A stretch of 64,000 nucleotides of DNA from Micromonospora sp. WMMD812. GTDB taxonomy: Bacteria > Actinomycetota > Actinomycetes > Mycobacteriales > Micromonosporaceae. Location: positions 4,610,001-4,674,000 of the forward strand of contig NZ_CP114904.1 of assembly GCF_027497215.1 (NCBI RefSeq), given 5' to 3'. Positions 10,777-19,266 of the stretch are shown piece by piece. Every line of letters starts with the position of its first letter. Position 1 is the stretch's first letter. The position numbers were made by a program, and so were the translations under genes. The notes under the pieces are model-generated. The model was not told the origin of the DNA. It searched no databases and saw nothing but the letters and a program-made list of their open reading frames with translations.

Positions 10777-12564
10777 TCACTCCCGTCCCGGTACGGCCCG
10801 ACCGAGCAGGCCGAGGAAGGAACTGTTCAGCAGCGCGGCGTCGGCCGCGCGGATCGGATGGTGCCCGAGCAGCAGCGCCTGCCCGTAGAGCGCCTCCACG
10901 GCGAGCCCGACCAGCTCCGGGTCGGTCAGCGTGGTGACCCGGCGGACCAGCGGGTTGCGGTGGTTGAGCACCAGCTGCGGACGGTCCGGCGGCGCCGACG
11001 CGGCGAGGGCGTCGAGCACGCCGCCCCACAACTCGTCGGCCCGGTCCCGGCTGGCCGCGAGCTGGTCGTTGAACGCCGCCGAGCGGCTGACCAGGTAGAG
11101 CGCCGGGAGCGACACCGGGTCGTACGCCCGGATCACCACCTCGCAGCCGGTGCGCTCCAGCGACCGTTGCGCGGCGGTGAGGAACGGCCGCAGCGCCAGC
11201 TCGACCTGCGGGTCGAGGCTGTCGAAGCGGGTGGTCAGGTCGCTCGGCTCCAGCCGCTCGATGAGCACCGAGCGGTCCACCGTGGGCAGTCGCTCGATCA
11301 GCTCGGTGTCGTACGTGTAGCCGCCGTTGACCAGCGCCAGGTCCTGCGCCGCGGCCACGGCGGCGAGCTGGCGGAACTCGTCGAGGCTGGCCGCGTAGCG
11401 GACCAGGCCGTGCCGCGCCCGGAACTCGGCCAGGGTGAGCGTACCGACGTTGGTGTCCATCGGCCACCACTGGTCGACCAGGCGGAGCATCTCGTCGTCG
11501 TGCAGCGCGAGCGCCTTGACCCCCAGGTGGTGCACCTGGAGAAACTCGGCCAGCCGGCGCGGGTCGTGCTTGGCCAGCCGGACCAGCCAGCCGCGCACCT
11601 GGTCGCCGAGCGCCTCCCGGGTGGCGGTGAGCAGGGTGTCCTCGTAGAGCGCCTCGCGGCTGGCGGTCGGGCGCAGCTCGCTCGCGTCCACCACGCAGTG
11701 CGCGAAGAACGCCCAGTCCGGCAGCAGGCCGTCGGCGTGCTCGGTGAGCAGCATGCGCTTGAGGTAGACCCGGTGGCCGGCGCGGGCCGCCGGGTTCACC
11801 GGCTCCGGCAGGATGAACGCGACGCCGGTCAGCCCGGCCTCCGGCACCGACAGCGGCAGCACGTCGAACGGGTCGAAGCCGAGCGCCTCGCGGGCGTACC
11901 GGATCAGGGCGGCGCGGTCGACCGGCGCGCCCGGCGTCGTCGGCCACGGCGGCGGCCCGGCGGCGGTGACCACGTCCCCGACCCGGACGGTGACCGGCAG
12001 CAGCGAACCGAACAGCCGCGCCAGGTCGGTGACGGTGGGGGTGGCGTACCACTGGTCGGCGTCCCGGCGCGGGACCAGCGTGACGGTGGTGCCCGGTTCG
12101 CTCCGCCCGGCCCCCGGCGCGGCCAACTCGACGGCGTAGCGGCCGTCGGAGTGCCCGGTCCAGCGCACCGTCGGCTCGTCGCCGTGCCGGGTGAGCACCC
12201 GGATCTCGTCGGCCACCAGGAAGCAGGAGAGCAGGCCGATGCCGAACTGACCGAGGAACTCGTGCCGGGAGAAGCCCAGGTCGTCCCGCTTGGAGCTGCG
12301 GCCGATGGTGGCCAGCAACTCGTGCACCTGCGCCTCGGTGAGGCCGATGCCGGTGTCGTGCACGCGTAGCGTGCCGTCGCCGGTCACCGCCGGCGGCTCG
12401 ATGCGGATCAGCGCCGGCGCGTCGGGCTCGGTGGCCCGGCGGGCGGTGATCGCGTCCACCGCGTTCTGGAGGAGCTCGCGGACGTAGACCCGCGGGCTGC
12501 CGTAGAGATGGTGACTGAGCAGGTCGACCACGCCACGGAGGTCGACCTGGAAGGTGTGGTCCAC
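10777..12564 (-). CDS. Hsp90-family (HtpG-like) ATPase
   Basis: Starting at GTG 12564 (GGGGGAG lies 9 nt upstream) the protein is 595 residues. The GHKL ATP site is intact: RELLQNAVDA (Asn34), VHDTGIGL (Asp70) and GQFGIGLLS near residue 105. Middle and C-terminal regions follow to near full HtpG length, but the sequence is diverged from canonical HtpG. A longer in-frame start at 12639 exists but adds an atypical N-terminus. The C-terminus is ...GRAVPGRE, not the eukaryotic MEEVD tail. It is immediately followed by the 971-residue repeat protein. Substrates unknown. Confidence 0.87.
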   Translation of the reverse strand: MDHTFQVDLRGVVDLLSHHLYGSPRVYVRELLQNAVDAITARRATEPDAPALIRIEPPAVTGDGTLRVHDTGIGLTEAQVHELLATIGRSSKRDDLGFSRHEFLGQFGIGLLSCFLVADEIRVLTRHGDEPTVRWTGHSDGRYAVELAAPGAGRSEPGTTVTLVPRRDADQWYATPTVTDLARLFGSLLPVTVRVGDVVTAAGPPPWPTTPGAPVDRAALIRYAREALGFDPFDVLPLSVPEAGLTGVAFILPEPVNPAARAGHRVYLKRMLLTEHADGLLPDWAFFAHCVVDASELRPTASREALYEDTLLTATREALGDQVRGWLVRLAKHDPRRLAEFLQVHHLGVKALALHDDEMLRLVDQWWPMDTNVGTLTLAEFRARHGLVRYAASLDEFRQLAAVAAAQDLALVNGGYTYDTELIERLPTVDRSVLIERLEPSDLTTRFDSLDPQVELALRPFLTAAQRSLERTGCEVVIRAYDPVSLPALYLVSRSAAFNDQLAASRDRADELWGGVLDALAASAPPDRPQLVLNHRNPLVRRVTTLTDPELVGLAVEALYGQALLLGHHPIRAADAALLNSSFLGLLGRAVPGRE

Positions 12565-12686
12565 GACTGGATGCTCCCCCGGTCCGATGCCGGCGCTCAC
12601 CGTACCGATGATCACCGACGATCCGCGTCCCCCTTTCATCCGGCGGTTTTGACCCTCGACCCGGTCGAGCCCGCAGGATCGCCGGC

Positions 12687-14024
12687 ATGACCGCCTCCCC
12701 GCTCGGCCGCGACTACCGCCTGCTCTGGTCCGCCGCCGTCAGCTCCCGGCTCGGGGACGCGCTGCGCACGCCCGCGCTGGCCCTGCTGGCCGCCACCCTC
12801 ACCCGGGACCCGCGGGTGATCGCCGCGGTCACCGTGGCCGGTCAACTGCCGCCGCTGCTGTTCGGCCTGCTCGGCGGCGTGTACGCGGACCGCTGGGACC
12901 GCCGGCGGACGATGGCTCTGGTGGACGGGCTGCGAGCCGCCCTGGTGGCCGCGCTCGCCGTGGCGGTCGCCGTCCACCGGGCCGGCATCCCGGTGCTGCT
13001 GGCGGCGGCATTCCTGCTCGCCGCCCTGGGCACCCTCTTCGACGCCGCCTCCTTCGCGCTGCTCCCGGCGGTGGTGCCTCCGACGGCGCTGCCCCGCGCG
13101 AACGGCCGCCTCCAGGCCGGCGCGGCGGTGGCCGGCGGCTTCCTCGGCGCGCCCGCGGCCGGCCTGCTCTTCACCACCACCCCCGCCCTCCCGTTCGTCC
13201 TCGACGCCCTGACCTTCGCGCTGGCCGCCGCGCTGATCCTCACCCTCCACAGCCCCCCGCGATCGTGCACTTTCCGCCCCGGCGAATCGCCCGCAAAGCC
13301 GCGTAACAAGGGCCAAAACTGCAAGATCGCGGAAGAGCGGGCGGGGGCGGGCCGGCGGGGGTCCGTGTGGGGGGAGGTGCGGGAGGGGGTGCGGTTCGTG
13401 CGGGGGGACCGGACACTGTGGCGGGTCACGTTGTTGACCGCGGCCAGCAACCTGGCGATCAGCGGGCTGCTCGCGGTCATGGTGCTCTACGCGCTGGACG
13501 TGCTGCGGGTACCGCCGGCCGGGTACGGGTTGTTCGCCGCGGCGGCCATCCTCGGCGGGGTGGGCGGGGCGCTCGGGGCGGGCCGGCTCGCCGCCCGGCT
13601 CGGCACGGTGCCCGCGCTACGCGCCGTGCTCGCCGTGCAGACCGTCGCGCTCGCCGGGTTCGCGCTGGCCCGGCATCCGGTGCCGGGCGGGATCACGCTG
13701 GCCGTGTTCGCCGCCGGCACGTCGGTCTGGAACAGTCTCTGGTCGTCGTACGGGCAGCGGCACGTGCCGGCCGGTCTGCTCGGCCGGGTGGGTTCCGTCC
13801 AACGGATGCTCGGGCTGGTCACCGCACCGGTCGGCGCGGCGCTCGCCGGGCTGGTCGGCGCGGCGTACGGGACGGTTCCGGTGGCCGTGGGGGCCGCCGC
13901 GACGTTCGTCGTGGTCACCCTCGCGGCGTGGCGGGTGCTGCGGCCGGCCCCGGCACCGCCGGTCGCCGCCCCGCCCACCACCGTCGGGACAGCAGCCCGG
14001 CCAGGGCCGCACCGGTCGCGTTGA
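12687..14024 (+). CDS. MFS transporter with in-frame repeat insertion
   Basis: A 445-residue major-facilitator protein with about 12 hydrophobic segments and the loop-2 motif YADRWDRRRT; likely a drug or metabolite exporter at the plasma membrane. Between the sixth and seventh helices, codons from 13257 to 13332 translate a 76-bp palindrome (PRSCTFRPGESPAKP...), a Cys- and Lys-containing stretch unlike the rest. The frame stays open, so the central cytoplasmic loop is simply longer. The gene ends convergently with the VanZ-like gene, overlapping it by 110 bp. Substrate unknown. Confidence 0.83.
   Translation: MTASPLGRDYRLLWSAAVSSRLGDALRTPALALLAATLTRDPRVIAAVTVAGQLPPLLFGLLGGVYADRWDRRRTMALVDGLRAALVAALAVAVAVHRAGIPVLLAAAFLLAALGTLFDAASFALLPAVVPPTALPRANGRLQAGAAVAGGFLGAPAAGLLFTTTPALPFVLDALTFALAAALILTLHSPPRSCTFRPGESPAKPRNKGQNCKIAEERAGAGRRGSVWGEVREGVRFVRGDRTLWRVTLLTAASNLAISGLLAVMVLYALDVLRVPPAGYGLFAAAAILGGVGGALGAGRLAARLGTVPALRAVLAVQTVALAGFALARHPVPGGITLAVFAAGTSVWNSLWSSYGQRHVPAGLLGRVGSVQRMLGLVTAPVGAALAGLVGAAYGTVPVAVGAAATFVVVTLAAWRVLRPAPAPPVAAPPTTVGTAARPGPHRSR
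13257..13332. repeat. 76-bp imperfect palindrome inside the MFS gene
   Basis: Outer arms CCGCGATCgTGCAcTTTccG (13257) and the complement of 13309-13332 (CCGCGATCtTGCAgTTTtgG) match at 19 of 24 positions. Base use changes sharply here (AA-rich GGCCAAAACTGCAAGATCGC) compared with flanking coding DNA. It looks like a small mobile palindromic element that landed in a permissive loop. Confidence 0.75.
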
Positions 14025-14484
14025 GCAGCACGTCGTCCACCGAGGACACCCGGCCGAGGTCCAGGGCGTACTGGAGGGACTCGACCAGCACCGCACCGGC
14101 CGCGCCGAGCAGGAAGAGCCGGCCGGCGCCGGCCAGGGCGGCCACGCGTACCGGCGCGAAGAAGCCCAGCGCGGCGAGGACCAGCAGGTTGCCGACGACC
14201 TGCACCACCACGGTCGCCGGTGGCCCGGTGAGCAGGTCGGCCAGGTCGCGCAGCGGCACCAGGGCGACGTCGCGGGGCGCGTCGCGCGGGGTCAGGATCA
14301 TCCACACCCAGGGCAGGGTGCCCGCGACCGCGCCCACCTCGGCGACGCTGCGCCGCCACGCGTCCCGGGCCGTCGCGGCGTCGCGGCGCACCCGGGCGAG
14401 CCCGGCGACCACGAGCACCAGCGGCGGCAGGCCGGCCAGCACGGCGAGGACGACGTCGCCCCAGTCTCGCCACGCCTGCCCCAT
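13915..14484 (-). CDS. VanZ-like membrane protein
   Basis: A 189-residue protein with four or five hydrophobic segments and the VanZ-family C-terminal pattern VESLQYALDLGRVSSVDDVLLNATGA (Asp and Asn conserved). VanZ-like proteins confer low-level glycopeptide tolerance in some hosts, but most family members have no known role. The 3' end overlaps the convergent MFS gene by 110 bp, so its Pro/Ala-rich tail is antisense to the MFS C-terminus. It is followed, after about 10 bp, by the stop side of the upstream monooxygenase gene on the same strand. Confidence 0.72.
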   Translation of the reverse strand: MGQAWRDWGDVVLAVLAGLPPLVLVVAGLARVRRDAATARDAWRRSVAEVGAVAGTLPWVWMILTPRDAPRDVALVPLRDLADLLTGPPATVVVQVVGNLLVLAALGFFAPVRVAALAGAGRLFLLGAAGAVLVESLQYALDLGRVSSVDDVLLNATGAALAGLLSRRWWAGRRPAVPGPAAAPATPRG

Positions 14485-14493
14485 CGGCGCAGC

Positions 14494-15687
14494 CTAGCCG
14501 GCGGGGTGCTGACCAGCCGCCGGCACCGAATCGCCGGGCAGGGCCTCCCGGTGGGACAGCCCGGAGAGCCGCAGGGCGATCCGCTGCCGGGCCGGCGGCA
14601 GGGCGCCGAGCACCCGGAACAGCGCGTCGCGCACCGGCCGGCCGGCCGGGGGCAGGGTGGCCAGCCGGGTCAGCCCGGCGGCGAAGCGCAGGACGTCCTC
14701 GGCCATCGGGCGCTGCCGCGCGGTGTAGTCGTCGAGCAGCGTCTCCGGCCCGCCGGCGAGGACGTCGGCCAGGGCGGTGCCGGCGGCCACCGCGTCGCAG
14801 ATGCCGAGGTTCATGCCCTGGCCGCCGGCCGGGCTGTGCACGTGCCCGGCATCCCCGGCGAGCAGCACCGGCCCGCGCCGGAAGGTGTCGGCGATCCGGT
14901 GGTGCACCCGGAACCGGGAGCCCCAGAGCACCTCGGTCACCCGGTCGGGTCGCCGCGCCGGCCCGCGCTCGTCGAGCAGCGCCTGGAGGTGGGCCACGTC
15001 GGGCTCGGCGGGGGCGCTCGGCACGGCGGCGACCAGCCGGACCACCCCGTCCGGCAGCGGCGCCCAGACCAGCGGCCCGGAGCGCGCGAGGAAGAGCGCC
15101 GCCTCGTCGCGCGGCAGCGTGCTGCGGACCCGGACGTCGGCGAGCACGAAGGACTCGGCGCCGGTCGGGCCGGTGAAGCCGATGCCGCTCGACTGGCGGA
15201 CGGTGCTGTGCAGGCCGTCCGCGCCGACCACGAACCGGGCCCGCAGGGCGGTGCCGTCCACCTCGGCGACGACCCCGCCGCCGGTGCGGGTCAGGCCGGT
15301 GAGCCGGCACGGCCGGCGCACCCGCACCCCGAGGTCGGCCAGCCGCTCGGTGAGCACCGCCTCGGTGACCGACTGGGAGACCATCAGCGCGTAGGGGAAC
15401 CGGGACGGCAGCCGGTGGAACGGCACGGCGAGCAGCACCCGGTCCCGGTCCCGCACGGTGAATCGCGGCGCCCGCACACCCTGGGCGACCAGTGGCGTCG
15501 CCGCGCCGATCCGGTCCAGCACCTCCAGGGTGTACGCGTGCACGACGGCCGCCCGGGAGGTCACCGGCGGCTCGGGCTGCTGGTCGACCACCGTCACGGC
15601 CGCCCCGCGACGGGCCAGCGTGAGCGCGGTGGCGAGACCCGTCGGGCCGGCTCCCACGACCAGGACGTCGGTGCGCTCGGGCATCAT
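14494..15687 (-). CDS. FAD-dependent aromatic monooxygenase
   Basis: About 397 residues of the PHBH-like flavin monooxygenase family. The N-terminal Rossmann motif is VLVVGAGPTGLATALTLARRG, the middle motif is VGADGLHSTVR, and the FAD-ribityl motif is GPVLLAGDAGHVHSPAGGQGMN. It should hydroxylate an aromatic substrate using NAD(P)H and O2. ATG 15687 is chosen because GGAGG lies 6 nt upstream; a second ATG follows at once. It is divergent from a TetR gene, and the shared region contains three palindromic sites, so it is the probable target of that repressor. Confidence 0.87.
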   Translation of the reverse strand: MMPERTDVLVVGAGPTGLATALTLARRGAAVTVVDQQPEPPVTSRAAVVHAYTLEVLDRIGAATPLVAQGVRAPRFTVRDRDRVLLAVPFHRLPSRFPYALMVSQSVTEAVLTERLADLGVRVRRPCRLTGLTRTGGGVVAEVDGTALRARFVVGADGLHSTVRQSSGIGFTGPTGAESFVLADVRVRSTLPRDEAALFLARSGPLVWAPLPDGVVRLVAAVPSAPAEPDVAHLQALLDERGPARRPDRVTEVLWGSRFRVHHRIADTFRRGPVLLAGDAGHVHSPAGGQGMNLGICDAVAAGTALADVLAGGPETLLDDYTARQRPMAEDVLRFAAGLTRLATLPPAGRPVRDALFRVLGALPPARQRIALRLSGLSHREALPGDSVPAAGQHPAG

Positions 15688-15706
15688 GACCCACCTCCGA
15701 TGTGCC

Positions 15707-15775
15707 AACGTACGTTTGCCAACACTTGTTGACTTGACGCTAGAGGTGGGTCGCCGCGGATGTCAACGCCTGTTG
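15707..15775. promoter_or_regulatory. operator-like palindromes between monooxygenase and tetR
   Basis: Three sites lie in the divergent gap: AACGTACGTT (15707-15716), CAACACTTGTTG (15720-15731, arms CAACA/TGTTG) and CAACGCCTGTTG (15764-15775, arms CAAC/GTTG). The last two share half-sites, as expected for a TetR dimer site present twice. Binding is inferred. Confidence 0.6.
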
Positions 15776-15791
15776 GCCTACAGTTGTGGGC

Positions 15792-16367
15792 ATGACCGCC
15801 GCAGCTCCTCGCACCCGCCGCTCCGACGCCACCCGCGCCGCCATCCTGCGTGCGGCCCGCGAGCGGTTCGCCGCCGACGGGTACGAGCGCGCGACCATCC
15901 GGGCCATAGCGGCCGACGCGCGGATCGACCCGTCGATGGTGATGCGCTACTACGGCAGCAAGGAGGGGCTGTTCGCGGCGGCGGCCGAGTTCGACCTGCG
16001 GCTGCCCGACCTGACCGACGTCCCGCCCGCCCGGCTCGGTCGAGTGCTCGTCGGCCACTTCCTCGACCGCTGGGAGGGCGACGAGACCCTCGCGGCGCTG
16101 CTGCGGGCCGCCAGCACCAACCCGGGCGCGGCCGAGAAGATGCGCGACCTCTTCGCCAGCCAGCTCAGCGCGGCCGTGGCCCGGTTCGGCACCGACCCGG
16201 CGACCACCGGCCGACGGGCCGGGCTGGTGGCCAGTCAGATCCTCGGCCTCGCCTTCACCCGCTACATCGTCCGTCTGCCGCCGATGGCCGAGATGACGCC
16301 GCACGAGCTGGTCGCCTGGGTCGCGCCGACGATCCAGCGCTACCTGACCGGTCAGCCCGAGGAGTGA
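15792..16367 (+). CDS. TetR-family repressor, divergent from monooxygenase
   Basis: About 191 residues. The HTH (ILRAARERFAADGYERATIRAIAADARIDPSMVMRYYGSKEGL) covers roughly residues 15-60, with a TetR C-terminal helical domain (TetR_C-like). ATG 15792 or GTG 15786 could start it; neither has a clear ribosome site, so translation may be leaderless. Its position suggests control of the monooxygenase at 14494-15687 and of itself through the CAAC/GTTG palindromes. Confidence 0.85.
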   Translation: MTAAAPRTRRSDATRAAILRAARERFAADGYERATIRAIAADARIDPSMVMRYYGSKEGLFAAAAEFDLRLPDLTDVPPARLGRVLVGHFLDRWEGDETLAALLRAASTNPGAAEKMRDLFASQLSAAVARFGTDPATTGRRAGLVASQILGLAFTRYIVRLPPMAEMTPHELVAWVAPTIQRYLTGQPEE

Positions 16368-16436
16368 CCCAACCTTTTCCCGCCTCCCGTGCGTCTGCCA
16401 GATGACGCGGGTACGCGACGGCCGGGGAGGGGGCGG

Positions 16437-16964
16437 ATGGCACCGACGGCAAGCGACGGGCGGGACGGTTACGTCGCCTTTGTGGAGAACCATCAGCACC
16501 GGCTGCTGCGCGCGGCCTACCTGGTCTGCGGCAACCGGCACCAGGCCGAGGACCTCCTCCAGGACGCGCTGCTGAAGCTGGCGCTGCGCTGGACCAGCGT
16601 GCGCGAGGGCGACCCGGCCGCGTACGTGCGGACGATCCTCTACCGGGACGCGGTGTCCTGGTGGCGGCGACGACGCCGCGAGTGGCTGAGCGCGCAACCT
16701 CCGGACCAGGTGGGCGCCGACCGGGACGGCGCGCTCCGACTCGCGCTGCACGACGCGCTCAGCCAACTGCCGCCGCGCCAACGGGCGGTGCTGGTGCTGC
16801 GCTACTACGAGGACCTGACCGAGACGGCGACCGCCCAGGTGCTGGGCGTGACGGTGGGCACGGTGAAGAGCCAGTGCCACGCCGGGCTGCGCCGGCTCCG
16901 CGAGGTGGCGCCGGAACTGGGCCGCGAGGACGGCCTGACCAGCGGGATGGAGGTGAACCCGTGA
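16437..16964 (+). CDS. SigE-family (ECF-like) RNA polymerase sigma factor, copy A
   Basis: 175 residues from ATG 16437, which follows GGGGAGGGGGCGG. Region 2 (AAYLVCGNRHQAEDLLQDALLKLALRW) and region 4 (LPPRQRAVLVLRYYEDLTETATAQVLGVTVGTVKSQ) are both intact. This short form is the actinobacterial SigE-type group. Its stop overlaps the GTG of the next gene (GTGA), so the downstream membrane-anchored propeller protein is probably its regulator. A second, paralogous module lies at 21822-23515. Confidence 0.9.
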   Translation: MAPTASDGRDGYVAFVENHQHRLLRAAYLVCGNRHQAEDLLQDALLKLALRWTSVREGDPAAYVRTILYRDAVSWWRRRRREWLSAQPPDQVGADRDGALRLALHDALSQLPPRQRAVLVLRYYEDLTETATAQVLGVTVGTVKSQCHAGLRRLREVAPELGREDGLTSGMEVNP

Positions 16965-18151
16965 GCGAGGAGGAGCTGACCCGACTGCTGACGCTGGCCA
17001 CCGAGGACGTACGGCCGACGCTCCCCGCGTCCACCGGCTGGGAGCGGGCCCGCCGCACCCGCCGCACCCGCCGGGCCGCCGGAGCCGTCGCCGTGGCGGT
17101 CGTCCTGCTCACCGCGGCCACGGCGCTGGCCCTGCGGCCCGCGGACCGGCCGCCGCCCGTCGGCCCCGCCACGGTGACCGCGGCTCCGGTCCCGAGCGCC
17201 TCGCCGGTGCAGCGGCCGCCGGACCAGTTGACCTATCCGGGTGGCCCGCTCGGTCGCCTCGGCGACCCGCCGATCGCGCCGCTGTCCGCCCGACCGGTTC
17301 GCCAGGCGCTGGCCCTGTACCAGCCGGTCGACCGGAACACCGGCGTCGAGGGACGGATCCGCGTTCTCGGCGACGACGGTCTCGTCCGGGATCTCGACGT
17401 GGTCACTCCGGCCCCGACCCGGGACGCCGCCGGCAACACGGCGGTCGCGCTGAAGAGCGGCAGCCTCTCGCCGGACGGGCGGCTGGCCGCGTTCGCCCAG
17501 ACGAACGAGGTGATCGTGGTCGACCTGGCCACCCCGGGTGTCCGCCGCTACCCGCTCAGCGGCTACCTGGAGCACGTCGTCTGGGCCGGCGACCGGCTGC
17601 TCGTCGGTGACGACGACACCCTGTACGAGGTGGACCGGGGCACCGGCGCGACCCGGGAGGTGCCCACGGTGTCGCCCTGGGACGTGGTCACCCCGGACCC
17701 GTCCGCCCGCACCGACGACCTGCTGACGGTGGGTGGAATGCGGGAGGGGATGACGTTGAGCCGGCGGACGTCGACGGCCGCCGGCACGCAGCGACACGAC
17801 CAGCCGCTCGACTTCCGCGCACTACCCGCCGACAACCGGGTCGACGAGTTCTACGGGCGTGGCTGGCAGCGCGGCGACCAGGTGGCCCGGGCCGGCTGGA
17901 TCACCAGCGGCAACACGAGCGGGCTGGAAGGGGCCGCGGTGCTGAACACCGGGACCGGCGTGGTCACCCGCCTGCTCGACCTCGGCCGGGACCGCTGGAA
18001 GGGCTGCTGCGAGGTGCTCGGCTGGGACCGGGACGGCGCCGTGCTGCTGCGGCACAACCCGGGCGGGCTGGTCCGCTGGCAGCCGTCGACCGGGGCGGTC
18101 ACCGGCGTGGTCCGCGATCTCTACGGCCAGGTCTCGCTCGCCACCGGCTGA
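16961..18151 (+). CDS. membrane-anchored propeller-like protein, putative anti-sigma partner
   Basis: 396 residues. A short cytoplasmic N-terminus (SEEELTRLLTLATEDVRPT), an Arg-rich stretch, one hydrophobic segment (about residues 40-57), a Pro-rich linker, then an extracytoplasmic domain with WD40/TolB-like strands (GSLSPDGRLAAFAQTNEVIVVDLATPGVRRYPLSG). GTG 16961 overlaps the sigma factor stop. The layout suits a membrane regulator of the sigma factor; no classical anti-sigma zinc motif is visible, so this role is inferred from coupling. Confidence 0.75.
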   Translation: MSEEELTRLLTLATEDVRPTLPASTGWERARRTRRTRRAAGAVAVAVVLLTAATALALRPADRPPPVGPATVTAAPVPSASPVQRPPDQLTYPGGPLGRLGDPPIAPLSARPVRQALALYQPVDRNTGVEGRIRVLGDDGLVRDLDVVTPAPTRDAAGNTAVALKSGSLSPDGRLAAFAQTNEVIVVDLATPGVRRYPLSGYLEHVVWAGDRLLVGDDDTLYEVDRGTGATREVPTVSPWDVVTPDPSARTDDLLTVGGMREGMTLSRRTSTAAGTQRHDQPLDFRALPADNRVDEFYGRGWQRGDQVARAGWITSGNTSGLEGAAVLNTGTGVVTRLLDLGRDRWKGCCEVLGWDRDGAVLLRHNPGGLVRWQPSTGAVTGVVRDLYGQVSLATG

Positions 18152-18171
18152 CCCCCGGCGGGCCAGGCCGT

Positions 18172-18206
18172 GCCCCGCGCGTGGGGCGGAAGCCGTCGCG
18201 CGGGGC
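18172..18206. terminator. hairpin between convergent genes
   Basis: Ten-base perfect arms GCCCCGCGCG (18172-18181) and CGCGCGGGGC (18197-18206) with a 15-nt loop, just past the sigma module and facing the rhodanese gene. Probable bidirectional terminator. Confidence 0.6.
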
Positions 18207-18212
18207 CGGCCT

Positions 18213-18303
18213 TGATCCCGCCGGGCCGGTCGCCCGCTCAGGGGTCGAGGCCGCCGGGCCGGTCGCCGCTCAGGGGTTGAGGCCGCCCGGCTGGTCGCCC
18301 TTG
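18213..18303. repeat. tandem duplication of the 3' end of the rhodanese gene
   Basis: Three imperfect units of about 33-35 bp, each containing GCCGGGCCGGTCGCC or a close variant, the middle and right ones followed by CAGGGGTTGAGG-like DNA. On the minus strand they read [13 protein letters not shown], GDRPGGLDP-stop and GDRPGGIK, so the gene's last codons and stop have been copied downstream. Confidence 0.65.
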
Positions 18304-19172
18304 GCGACGGGAGCCCGGACCAGGTTGCCCCACTCGGTCCACGAGCCGTCGTAGTTGCGCACCTGCAGGTAGCCGAGCAGGTGCCGCAGCACGAACCAGG
18401 TGTGGCTGGACCGCTCACCGATCCGGCAGTACGCCACAATGTCGTCGTCCGGGGTCAACCCGAGCTGGTCGGCGTAGATCGCCCGCAGCTCGTCCGGGGA
18501 CTTGAACGTGCCGTCGTCGTTGGCCGCGGACTTCCACGGCTTGTTGACCGCCCCCGGGATGTGGCCGCCGCGCAGCGCGCCCTCCTGCGGGTAGTCCGGC
18601 ATGTGCAGCATCTCGCCGGTGTACTCGCCGGGCGAACGGACGTCGACCAGCGGCCGCCCGGCGGCGACGTGCGCCATCACCTGCTCGCGGTAGGCCCGGA
18701 TCGGCGCGTCGTCCCGCTGCGGCACCGGGTAGTCGGCCCGGGGCCGGGTCACCTTCTCGCGGCTCAGCTCCCGCCCCTCGGCGATCCACTTCTGCCGACC
18801 GCCGTCGACCAGCCGCACGTCCGGGTGGCCGAAGAGCGAGAAGACCCAGAGGGCGTACGCGGCCCACCAGTTGAAGTTGTCGCCGTAGAACACCACCGTG
18901 TCGTTGCGGCCGATGCCCTTGGCGGCACACAGCTCCGCGAAACTCTTGGCGTCCAGGTAGTCGCGGGTCACCTGGTCGTTCAGTTCCAGGTGCCAGTCCA
19001 CCTTGACGGCGCCCGGGATGTGCCCGGTGTCGTAGAGCAGCACGTCCTCGTCGGACTCGATGACGACGAGGCCCTCGTCGCCCAGGTGCTCGGCCAGCCA
19101 CTCGGTGGTGACCAGGCGCTGCGGATCCGCGTACGCCTGCAGGCGCGGATCAGGATCGCTCGGCACAGACAT
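18270..19172 (-). CDS. thiosulfate/3-mercaptopyruvate sulfurtransferase (two-domain rhodanese)
   Basis: 300 residues from ATG 19172. Two rhodanese domains are present: an inactive N-half ([18 protein letters not shown]) and an active C-half ([16 protein letters not shown] ... [15 protein letters not shown]) with catalytic Cys249. It moves sulfane sulfur to cyanide or thiol acceptors. In many actinobacteria such a gene sits next to sufE; here sufE is at 25991, about 7 kb away. The gene's 3' end is tandemly duplicated (18213-18303). Confidence 0.9.
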   Translation of the reverse strand: MSVPSDPDPRLQAYADPQRLVTTEWLAEHLGDEGLVVIESDEDVLLYDTGHIPGAVKVDWHLELNDQVTRDYLDAKSFAELCAAKGIGRNDTVVFYGDNFNWWAAYALWVFSLFGHPDVRLVDGGRQKWIAEGRELSREKVTRPRADYPVPQRDDAPIRAYREQVMAHVAAGRPLVDVRSPGEYTGEMLHMPDYPQEGALRGGHIPGAVNKPWKSAANDDGTFKSPDELRAIYADQLGLTPDDDIVAYCRIGERSSHTWFVLRHLLGYLQVRNYDGSWTEWGNLVRAPVAKGDQPGGLNP

Positions 19173-19266
19173 GATCCCCAACCTACGCCGGATCCCGGAG
19201 ACCAACCGGAAAACGTGACCGGCCCCCCATCCGGCATAGTGGGCAGGGCTCGGTCGGGCCGCCGGG

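Noticed and set aside
10777..10830. Eukaryotic-type MEEVD tail on the Hsp90 homologue to bind TPR
   Set aside because: The C-terminus reads VPGRE; no MEEVD or EEVD motif.
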